A stretch of DNA of 7,445 bases. It comes from Acidobacteriota bacterium. Its GTDB lineage: Bacteria > Acidobacteriota > Blastocatellia > Pyrinomonadales > Pyrinomonadaceae. A model generated the notes under the pieces. The model worked only from the letters and a program-made list of their open reading frames with translations. It was not told where the DNA came from and did not search any database. The stretch lies in the NCBI GenBank assembly GCA_005790265.1, contig SXVE01000164.1:1-7445 (forward strand), in the 5' to 3' direction. Positions 1 through 5,691 of the stretch are shown here, piece after piece; the first letter of the stretch is position 1; each line of letters starts with the position of its first letter. The position numbers and the translations under genes were made by a program.

Positions 1-2442
1 TCTTCAGTTGGAAGCGCGGAAAATATCGGGAAAGTCGTTGAGATTGTCAGCAAAGAAACCGAAAAAAACGCGTGCGTCGTTGTGCTGTCGGCGATGCAGG
101 GCGCGACCGATGCGCTGATTGAGGTTGGGAAAATTGCCGAAACGGGCGACGAGAGTTTTCGCGACAAAATCAAGGCGATTGAAGACAAACATCTCGGCGC
201 GGTGCGCGATTTGATTCCGGTTAGTGTGCAAAGCTCGCTGCTCAGCTTCGTTAAAAAACAGATTAACGAACTCGAGAATATTCTCGAAGGCGTTTATCTT
301 TTGCGTGAACTAAGCCCTCGCACGCTCGACCGCATCGTCAGCTTCGGCGAGATTCTTTCGACGAAAATCGTATCGGCGAAATTCGACGCGCTCGGCGTGG
401 AAAATGTTTGGGTTGATTCGCGCGAATTAATCAAAACAGACTCGAATTTCAATTTCGCGGCGGTTGATTTTGCGAAAACGAACGAGTTAATTGCAAGTTA
501 TTTTAATAATTCCAGCGCCAAACTTTTCATTTTGCCCGGTTTCGTCGCGTCGGACGCCAATAATATTACGACGACTTTGGGGCGCGGCGGTTCGGATTAT
601 ACTGGCGCGATTTTGGCGGCGGGTTTGGATGCGGAAGTTTTGGAAATTTGGACGGATGTTAGCGGAATGATGACGGCTGATCCGCGCATTGTCAGGAATA
701 TTCGGCGTATTCCGCGCATCACTTACCGCGAAGCGATGGAGCTTTCGCACTTCGGCGCGAAGGTGATTTACCCGCCGACGATTCAGCCGGTTTTGCAGAA
801 AAATATTCCGATTTTAATCAAAAATACGTTTGCGCCCGACGATTTTGGAACGTTGATCGAAGCCGAAACCGACGACCGGCAGGATATTATTCGCGGCATC
901 ACGAGCATTGACCGCATTTCGGTTTTGAATTTGGAAGGCGCGGGAATGGTCGGCATTCCGGGATTTTCCAAACGACTTTTTGACGCGCTTTCCAAAGCGA
1001 AAATTAACGTGATTTTAATCACGCAAAGCAGTTCGGAACATTCGATTTGCGTCGCGATTGAGGAAAAATTCGGCGCGTTCGCCAAAGAAAAGGTTGACCG
1101 CGAGTTTGAATACGAAATCGCGACCGGAAAAATCGAGCCTTTGCGCGTTGAAAACGGTTTTTCGTGTCTCGCCGTCGTCGGCGACAATATGAAGGCGCAC
1201 ACCGGAATTTCCGGCAAAATGTTTACGGCGCTCGGCGCGCAGGGCGTCAACATTCACGCCATCGCGCAAGGCTCAAGCGAGAGAAATATTTCGGCGATTA
1301 TCGAATCGAAAGACGTGCGCAAAGCCGTCAACACTCTGCACGAAGAATTTTTCTCGGACGGCAATCGCCAAATCAACGTTTTTCTCGTCGGCGTCGGCAC
1401 GGTCGGCAAAAAACTGCTCGCGCAACTGAATCAGCAAAGCGAATATTTGCGCGAAAATCTGCGCCTCAACGTGCGCGTTGTCAGTCTCGCCAACAGCAAA
1501 AGCGTTTTGTTCGACGAAAACGGCATTGATTTGAATGATTGGGAAAAACTTTTGCGCGCCGAAAATGAAAAGCCGAAAATCGAAAACCGCCAAACGAGTG
1601 ATGAAACGGCGCGTTTAATCGCGGAAAAAAATCTGCGCAATTCGATTTTCGTTGACGTGACGGCGAACAGAGAAGTAACCGAAGTTTACGCCGAACTCTT
1701 GCGCAAAGCCGTCTCGGTCATCGCGTGCAACAAAATCGCCGCGTCGGACGATTACGAAAAATATCGCAATTTGAAAAACTTGGCGCGCGAATATAACACG
1801 AATTTCTTGTTTGAAACGAACGTCGGCGCGGGATTGCCGATTATCAACACGCTTTCGGATCTGACGCGCAGCGGCGATGAAATCAAACGCATCGAAGCCG
1901 TTTTGTCGGGAACTTTGAATTTTGTTTTTAACAATTACGACGGCACAAAATCGTTTTCCAGCGTCGTGCGGCAGGCGCAAACCGAAGGCTACACCGAACC
2001 CGATCCGCGACTCGATTTGAGCGGCACGGACGTCGCCCGCAAAATTCTGATTTTAGCGCGCGAAGCCGGTTACAAAATCGAAATGGCGGACATTGAAAAC
2101 GCCGGTTTTCTGCCCGAATCGTGTTTGCAGGGAACGGTCGAAGATTTTTACAGCGAAATGGAACGGCACGAAGAATATTTCAAAAATCTGCTCGAAACCG
2201 CGAAAAATCAAGGCTTGTCGTTAAAATACATCGCGAGTTTCGACAACGGAAAAGCGTCGGTCGGTTTGCAGAGCATTGACGCGGCGCACAATTTCGCCAA
2301 TCTTTCGGGCAAAGATAACGCCGTGCTTTTTTATACGAATCGCTACGCCGATTTGCCGCTCGTCGTCAAAGGCGCGGGCGCGGGCGCGGACGTTACGGCA
2401 GCGGGAGTTTTTGCCGATATTATTCGCGCGGCGAGAAGCTGA
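1..2442 (+). CDS. thrA: Bifunctional aspartokinase / homoserine dehydrogenase (5' end cut by window)
   Basis: Cytosolic enzyme for steps one and three of the aspartate pathway: phosphorylation of aspartate, and NAD(P)H reduction of aspartate semialdehyde to homoserine. The frame is open from base 1, and the first residues (SSVGSAENIG) align just after the KFGG start of E. coli ThrA, so about 8 residues are missing. The visible 813 residues plus these match the family length of about 820. Counting from base 1: kinase domain about 1-285 with GGSDY at 196-200 and WTDVSG from 217; ACT domain 1 about 306-375; ACT domain 2 about 387-452 (GISGKMF, AIAQGSSERNIS); Rossmann motif GVGTVG at 464-469; catalytic-region motif EPDPRLDLSGTDVARK at 666-681, holding the expected Asp and Lys; C-terminal GAGADVTAAGVFADI. 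Threonine feedback through the ACT domains is family knowledge, not visible here. No thrB or thrC follows; the next gene converges. All expected motifs are intact. Confidence 0.96.
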   Translation, partial: SSVGSAENIGKVVEIVSKETEKNACVVVLSAMQGATDALIEVGKIAETGDESFRDKIKAIEDKHLGAVRDLIPVSVQSSLLSFVKKQINELENILEGVYLLRELSPRTLDRIVSFGEILSTKIVSAKFDALGVENVWVDSRELIKTDSNFNFAAVDFAKTNELIASYFNNSSAKLFILPGFVASDANNITTTLGRGGSDYTGAILAAGLDAEVLEIWTDVSGMMTADPRIVRNIRRIPRITYREAMELSHFGAKVIYPPTIQPVLQKNIPILIKNTFAPDDFGTLIEAETDDRQDIIRGITSIDRISVLNLEGAGMVGIPGFSKRLFDALSKAKINVILITQSSSEHSICVAIEEKFGAFAKEKVDREFEYEIATGKIEPLRVENGFSCLAVVGDNMKAHTGISGKMFTALGAQGVNIHAIAQGSSERNISAIIESKDVRKAVNTLHEEFFSDGNRQINVFLVGVGTVGKKLLAQLNQQSEYLRENLRLNVRVVSLANSKSVLFDENGIDLNDWEKLLRAENEKPKIENRQTSDETARLIAEKNLRNSIFVDVTANREVTEVYAELLRKAVSVIACNKIAASDDYEKYRNLKNLAREYNTNFLFETNVGAGLPIINTLSDLTRSGDEIKRIEAVLSGTLNFVFNNYDGTKSFSSVVRQAQTEGYTEPDPRLDLSGTDVARKILILAREAGYKIEMADIENAGFLPESCLQGTVEDFYSEMERHEEYFKNLLETAKNQGLSLKYIASFDNGKASVGLQSIDAAHNFANLSGKDNAVLFYTNRYADLPLVVKGAGAGADVTAAGVFADIIRAARS

Positions 2443-2452
2443 AGCAATGGAT

Positions 2453-2473
2453 AATTGATAATTGATAATTGAT
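2453..2473. repeat. Tandem heptamer (AATTGAT)x3 in the convergent spacer
   Basis: Three perfect consecutive copies of AATTGAT lie 10 bases after the thrA stop. They are followed by AG, and inverted copies occur across the spacer at 2500-2510 and 2516-2524. The repeat is AT-rich against CpG-rich flanking genes. Heptad short tandem repeats of this kind occur in the intergenic DNA of several bacterial groups. Whether this one is a genome-wide family cannot be told from one copy. Confidence 0.85.
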
Positions 2474-2510
2474 AGTTAAAGCCGTTTCCGTATTTCTTAA
2501 ATTATCAATT
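2467..2510. terminator. Possible bidirectional AT-rich hairpin between convergent genes
   Basis: The last heptamer copy and following bases (2467-2479) can pair with 2497-2510: eight base pairs, a small asymmetric internal loop, then four base pairs, closing a 17-base loop. Alternatively AATTGATAATT (2460-2470) pairs perfectly over 11 bases with AATTATCAATT (2500-2510). It lies between the stops of thrA and the response regulator, where a shared terminator is expected. The stem has only one G-C pair in its main part and no clean U-tract follows, so it is not a canonical intrinsic terminator. The structure is seen; the terminator role is inferred. Confidence 0.35.
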
Positions 2511-2518
2511 TTCCTCTA

Positions 2519-3868
2519 TCAATTACTCCTCGCGTATTCGTCGAGTTTGCGATACAGCGTTTTGCGGTCGAGTCCGAGCAATTCGGCGGTGCGCGATTTA
2601 TTGCCGCCGCATTCGCGCAGAGTTTCCGTAATATATTCGCGTTCGAGTTCGGCGAGCGACATTCGTTCGGTTTTCGCGCGAGATAAAAGCGCGGAATTTG
2701 CGCCGCTCGAACGAATTCTTTCCGGCAAATCTTCCGGCGTTAAAATCGCGCCGCGCGCTAATGCGACAGCGCGTTCCATCGTATTTTCCAGTTCGCGCAC
2801 GTTGCCGTTCCAACTGTAAGCCGTCAAAATCGCCAGCGCTTCCGCCGAGATTGCGAGCGTCATTCCGTCGCGCCGATATTTATGCAGAAAATGTTCAATG
2901 AGCAGCGGAATATCAAAAATTCGCTCGCGCAAAGGCGGAACGTGCAGATGAATGACGTTCAAGCGCCAGTATAAATCATCGCGAAAAGTTCCCTCGGCAA
3001 CCGCCGTTTCCAGATCGCGGTTCGTCGCGGCGATTAAGCGAACGTTAACCGATTTTTCGCGGTTGTCGCCGATGCGCCGAATCATATTTTCCTGCAAAAC
3101 TCTGAGCAGTTTCGGCTGGACGGCGAGCGGCAATTCGCCGATTTCGTCAAGAAAAAGCGTGCCGTTGGTCGCCGATTCAAAAAGTCCGACGCGCGCCGTC
3201 TTCGCGCCGGTAAATGCCTGTCCGGTGTGTCCGAAAAGCTCGGATTCGACGAGTTCTGCCGGAATCGCCGAACAGTTGACGGCGACGAATTCGCCCGTTC
3301 GATTTGACGCTTCGTGAACGGCGCGCGCGATTAATTCTTTTCCCGTTCCCGAATCGCCGGTGATTAAAACATTGCTGCTGCTTTTGCCCGAACGGCTGAC
3401 GAGATCGAGCAGTTCGCGAATTTGTCTGGACGCGCCGATGATTTCCGCCGGAATTTCGGTATTTTCCCGGCGCAGACGCGCCGCCGCGCGAACGGCTTTG
3501 GTTGACTGCAAAGCCGCGCTCGCCGCGCCGATCAAGTCTTTTGTCTGAAACGGTTTAGTGATGTATTGAAACGCACCGTTTTTGACTAATTCGACCGCCT
3601 GCTCGACCGAACCGAACGCGGTGATCACGATCACGGCGGTTTCGGCGCGGTTGGCACGAACCAATTTGACCAGCTCGCTGCCTTTCATTTCGGGCAGCTG
3701 AATGTCGGTGACGATTAAATCGAGAAATTCTTTTTCGTCGAGAATTATGTCGCGCGCCGCGCCGCCGGTTTTCGCCGTCAGCGTTTCAAAGCCTTCTTCA
3801 TCAAACACTTCCACGAGCAACTCGCGCAAATCCTGATCGTCTTCAACTATTAAAATTCGGTCTTTCAT
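2519..3868 (-). CDS. NtrC-family sigma-54-dependent response regulator
   Basis: DNA-binding transcription activator of a two-component system, 449 residues, the usual NtrC/ZraR length. The receiver domain (about 1-120) has acidic residues E9-D11, phosphoacceptor D55 in VTDIQLPE, T83 and K105 in TKPF. The AAA+ domain (about 143-372) has Walker A GDSGTGKE at 171-178, Walker B FLDEIG at 239-244, ATNRD at 281-285, the arginine-finger region FRDDLYWRLNV at 295-305 and GNVRELEN at 355-362. A Fis-type helix-turn-helix ends the protein (about 405-446, GGNKSRTAELLGLDRKTLYRKL). The sigma-54 contact loop, normally GAFTGA, reads QAFTGA (Q217). The gene lies 29 bases after the kinase stop on the same strand, so the two are almost certainly cotranscribed. 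No Shine-Dalgarno-like sequence precedes its ATG; the leader is A-rich. The regulon is not shown directly; the divergent transporter is the nearest candidate. The stop codon overlaps an inverted heptamer copy. Confidence 0.95.
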   Translation of the reverse strand: MKDRILIVEDDQDLRELLVEVFDEEGFETLTAKTGGAARDIILDEKEFLDLIVTDIQLPEMKGSELVKLVRANRAETAVIVITAFGSVEQAVELVKNGAFQYITKPFQTKDLIGAASAALQSTKAVRAAARLRRENTEIPAEIIGASRQIRELLDLVSRSGKSSSNVLITGDSGTGKELIARAVHEASNRTGEFVAVNCSAIPAELVESELFGHTGQAFTGAKTARVGLFESATNGTLFLDEIGELPLAVQPKLLRVLQENMIRRIGDNREKSVNVRLIAATNRDLETAVAEGTFRDDLYWRLNVIHLHVPPLRERIFDIPLLIEHFLHKYRRDGMTLAISAEALAILTAYSWNGNVRELENTMERAVALARGAILTPEDLPERIRSSGANSALLSRAKTERMSLAELEREYITETLRECGGNKSRTAELLGLDRKTLYRKLDEYARSN

Positions 3869-3897
3869 TTTGTTTTTATGATTAATAGTTTCAAGTG

Positions 3898-5343
3898 TTA
3901 ATTCGGCGACAGCGGCAGATAAACCGCGAAGATCGCGCCGCCCGTTTCATGGTTGCGCGCTTTGATTTTTCCGCCGTGTTCTTCGATGATGCGATTGGCA
4001 ATCGGCAAACCTAAACCCGTGCCTTTGCCGATGTCTTTCGTCGTAAAAAACGGATCGAAAAGATAAACGAAATGCTCGTCGGGAATGCCTTTTCCCGTGT
4101 CGCTGATTTCGACGACCGCAAAATCTTCGTCGGTAAACGCTCTCAGCAAGAGACTTCCGCCATCGGGCATTTCCTGCAAAGCGTTGATAAAAATATTGAG
4201 CCAAACCTGCTGCAAATAATTCGGATCGGCTTTGACGTGCAAATTGTCAGCGGCGGAAAATTCGACCTCAATCTTTGACGCTTCAGCGTTTTCTTCGATT
4301 TGTTCGAGCGCGATTTTGAGCGACGCGCTCAAATTTACTCGCGCGATGTTCAAATTAAACGGTCGCGCCAAGTTCAGCAATTGGCGAACGAGATGGGTGA
4401 TTCGCGCGACGTTCGAGCGAATAATTTCCAGATTGCGCTGTTTTTTTTCCGGCGTAATGTCGGCGCGATTTTGAATCTGTTCGGCGCGCGCGTCAATTAC
4501 GTTGAGCGGCGCGCCGAGTTCGTGCGCGACGCCCGCCGCGAGTCTGCCGACGAGCACGAGTTGTTCGTTGTGTCGCAATTCGCGTTCTAACCGCAGACGA
4601 TTTTCGGTTTCTTCGCGTGCGGCGCGGTTTTGCTCGTTCAAGTTTTCCGCCATCTGGTTAAACTGTGCGGCTAATCGCCCGATTTCGTCGCGGCGCGACG
4701 CAGCGGCGACCTGGTGCGCGAAATCGCCTTTGCCGACCGCTTCGGTCGCTTTGAGCAGCGAATTAATCGGCACGGAAAGATTGCGGCGCAAGACGAAATA
4801 AACAATGGCGAAAATCACGGCAAGCAGTAAAACGAGCGTTAAAACCCAGTAGAGCCGCGCAAAGAGAATCTCGTTTTCGATGCCGTCAAGCGATTTGACG
4901 AGTTCGACCGCGCCGACGGTTTTTCCGTCAATGCGCATCGGCAAAACAATCGAAGCAAAGCGTTTTCCGTCAATCACGCGAACCGTATAACTTTGTCGGT
5001 TCTGGCTCAAAACTTCGCGCAGTTCCGGCGGTCGCCGCAGCGTTTCTTCGGTCAGCGGCTGCGATTCGTTCAGCAGATTTTCTTTTTCATCGAACAACAA
5101 AACGGCGTAAATCTCCGTGTTTTCGCGCAAACGGTCAATCAGTTTTTGCGCTTCCGAAACGCGTTCGGCGGCATAATCCTCTTCGAGCGCGATTTGCAGC
5201 GTGACGGCGTGCGCGTGCAGCTCGTCGCGCGTCGCGTGTTCGAGCGCGATTTCATACTGCTTCAAACTTAAAAGTCCGGCGATCAGCATCACCAGACCGA
5301 CCGAAATAATAAGCAGAATTAATAGTTTTGTGCTGATTCTCAT
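3898..5343 (-). CDS. Membrane-bound sensor histidine kinase (NtrB/AtoS-like)
   Basis: Autophosphorylating sensor partner of the adjacent response regulator. With the ATG at 5343 (MRISTKLL) it has 481 residues. First membrane helix about 5-27; extracytoplasmic sensor region about 28-162, a single compact PAS/Cache-like unit with no family I can name; second helix about 164-185; HAMP about 186-240 and coiled region; HisKA with H274 in VAHELGAPLNVI; N-box WLNIFINA (N383, N387); G1 DTGKGIP from 415; F-box FDPFF from 429; G2 GKGTGLGL from 439. All catalytic boxes are present, so it should be active. The frame stays open upstream to an ATG at 5382 and a TTG at 5400. I prefer 5343 because the protein then begins just before the membrane helix, as is usual, and because the longer starts would place the 5364-5381 palindrome inside coding sequence. 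None of the starts has a convincing ribosome binding site. The signal sensed is unknown. Confidence 0.93.
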   Translation of the reverse strand: MRISTKLLILLIISVGLVMLIAGLLSLKQYEIALEHATRDELHAHAVTLQIALEEDYAAERVSEAQKLIDRLRENTEIYAVLLFDEKENLLNESQPLTEETLRRPPELREVLSQNRQSYTVRVIDGKRFASIVLPMRIDGKTVGAVELVKSLDGIENEILFARLYWVLTLVLLLAVIFAIVYFVLRRNLSVPINSLLKATEAVGKGDFAHQVAAASRRDEIGRLAAQFNQMAENLNEQNRAAREETENRLRLERELRHNEQLVLVGRLAAGVAHELGAPLNVIDARAEQIQNRADITPEKKQRNLEIIRSNVARITHLVRQLLNLARPFNLNIARVNLSASLKIALEQIEENAEASKIEVEFSAADNLHVKADPNYLQQVWLNIFINALQEMPDGGSLLLRAFTDEDFAVVEISDTGKGIPDEHFVYLFDPFFTTKDIGKGTGLGLPIANRIIEEHGGKIKARNHETGGAIFAVYLPLSPN

Positions 5344-5363
5344 AACCCGCCAACGTGGACTTG

Positions 5364-5381
5364 TGCCACTGTATTGTGGCA
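5364..5381. promoter_or_regulatory. Palindromic operator / enhancer candidate TGCCAC-N6-GTGGCA
   Basis: A perfect 6-base inverted repeat with a 6-base spacer, 20 bases before the preferred kinase ATG. An overlapping imperfect partner, GTGG-N7-CCAC at 5355-5369, adds a third half-site. Dyads of this size are typical binding sites of dimeric Fis-type helix-turn-helix domains such as that of the adjacent regulator; NtrC itself uses a related GCAC/GTGC dyad. The repeat is seen; its binding by this regulator is inferred. It could serve autoregulation of the kinase operon and act as upstream enhancer for the transporter. Confidence 0.5.
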
Positions 5382-5492
5382 TTTTTCCCCAATTTATCAA
5401 GCGAACGTCAAAATTATGTAGTCATAAGCTATTTGAATTCTTGGTCAAAACGTCAATAAAAATCAAGTCGAAACAAAAGCGCGAGAAAACTT

Positions 5493-5516
5493 ATGCCGCT
5501 AAAATCGTTTCGGCAT
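5493..5516. repeat. Inverted repeat ATGCCG-N12-CGGCAT
   Basis: Perfect 6-base arms with a 12-base spacer. The right arm is the same CGGCAT that forms the proposed -24 element of the transporter promoter, so a protein bound here would compete with RNA polymerase. It may equally be chance in CpG-rich DNA. Confidence 0.35.
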
Positions 5517-5526
5517 CGGAGTTGCA
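5511..5526 (+). promoter_or_regulatory. Candidate sigma-54 (-24/-12) promoter for the transporter
   Basis: The sequence CGGCAT-CGGAG-TTGCA resembles the sigma-54 consensus TGGCAC-N5-TTGCA. It keeps the essential GG, the essential GC and the exact 10-base spacing between them, and has the complete TTGCA block. Mismatches are the first T and last C of the -24 block. It faces the transporter, would start transcription near 5537 and leave a leader of about 155 bases. The centre of the 5364-5381 palindrome would then lie about 165 bases upstream, normal for an enhancer. A gene for a sigma-54 activator being divergent from it adds weight. No transcript evidence is available. Confidence 0.45.
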
Positions 5527-5538
5527 GTCACTCACTGC
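5524..5538. repeat. Short inverted repeat GCAGT-N5-ACTGC at the proposed start site
   Basis: Five-base arms with a five-base loop, overlapping the proposed -12 element and transcription start. It could be a small operator or chance. No poly-T follows, so it is not a terminator. Confidence 0.3.
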
Positions 5539-5609
5539 GGATCTATTTGACGAGAATCTAAGTTGTTCAATCAAAAAGCAAGTTTTTAATTTTATTTTCT
5601 AATTTTAAG

Positions 5610-5639
5610 AAAAGTTACTTACTGCACGAAAAAAGTTAC
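5610..5639. repeat. Direct repeat AAAAGTTAC, 21 bases start to start
   Basis: Two identical 9-base copies at 5610-5618 and 5631-5639. The 21-base period is two helical turns, so both would lie on the same DNA face, as expected for tandem sites of a regulator or for -35/upstream elements. They lie 53-82 bases before the transporter ATG, within its predicted leader. The AT-rich context makes chance possible. Confidence 0.4.
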
Positions 5640-5676
5640 GAAACGACTGATGTTCACAAAACACATAAATAGATAA

Positions 5677-5683
5677 AAGGAAG
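5677..5683 (+). promoter_or_regulatory. Ribosome binding site of the transporter; decides the start
   Basis: AAGGAAG ends eight bases before the ATG at 5692, good spacing. The in-frame TTG at 5686 would leave only two bases after it, so ATG 5692 is the likely start. Confidence 0.75.
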
Positions 5684-5691
5684 ATTTGAGT

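Larger units (their letters stand above)
5344..5691. other. Divergent intergenic regulatory region, kinase operon / transporter
   Basis: These 348 bases separate the divergent kinase and transporter starts and hold no gene I can support. The composition shifts towards AT, strongly so at 5570-5680. Elements listed separately include a palindrome near the kinase end, a sigma-54-like promoter on the transporter strand, two short inverted repeats around that promoter and a 9-base direct repeat before the transporter. There is also a weak AT hairpin, TTTTCT (5595-5600) with AGAAAA (5608-5613). A reading frame on the + strand runs through to 5602, but it starts inside the kinase gene on the opposite strand and lacks any recognisable domain. 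I saw no convincing sigma-70 promoter pair for either direction. Confidence 0.7.

Noticed and set aside
783..1253. 156-codon minus-strand reading frame inside thrA
   Set aside because: It lies opposite clearly conserved kinase and ACT-domain sequence, and its translation shows no domain. Such long shadow frames are expected in CpG-rich DNA with few stop codons.
2371..2388. GGCGCG-type tandem repeat near the end of thrA
   Set aside because: It encodes the conserved Gly/Ala-rich motif GAGAGADVTAAG of homoserine dehydrogenase (compare GYGAGNDVTAAG in E. coli ThrA), so protein constraint explains it.
3200..3240. Possible frameshift explaining the QAFTGA variant in the regulator
   Set aside because: Residues on both sides (LFGH before, AFTGAK after) are in the same frame with normal spacing, so it is a codon difference, not an indel.
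4441..4448. Run of eight T (A8 in the kinase mRNA), possible slippage site
   Set aside because: The kinase frame is continuous and all motifs before and after are in one frame. There is no sign of a needed frameshift and no following structure that I can see.
5201..5602. 133-codon plus-strand reading frame covering the kinase start and part of the intergenic region
   Set aside because: The first third is antisense to conserved kinase sequence, the rest is low-complexity Lys/Ser-rich, and no ribosome binding site or domain is present.
5641..5675. TTCACA / TAGATA-like boxes as a sigma-70 promoter for the transporter
   Set aside because: Spacing between the boxes is too short, and the start site would fall on the ribosome binding site.
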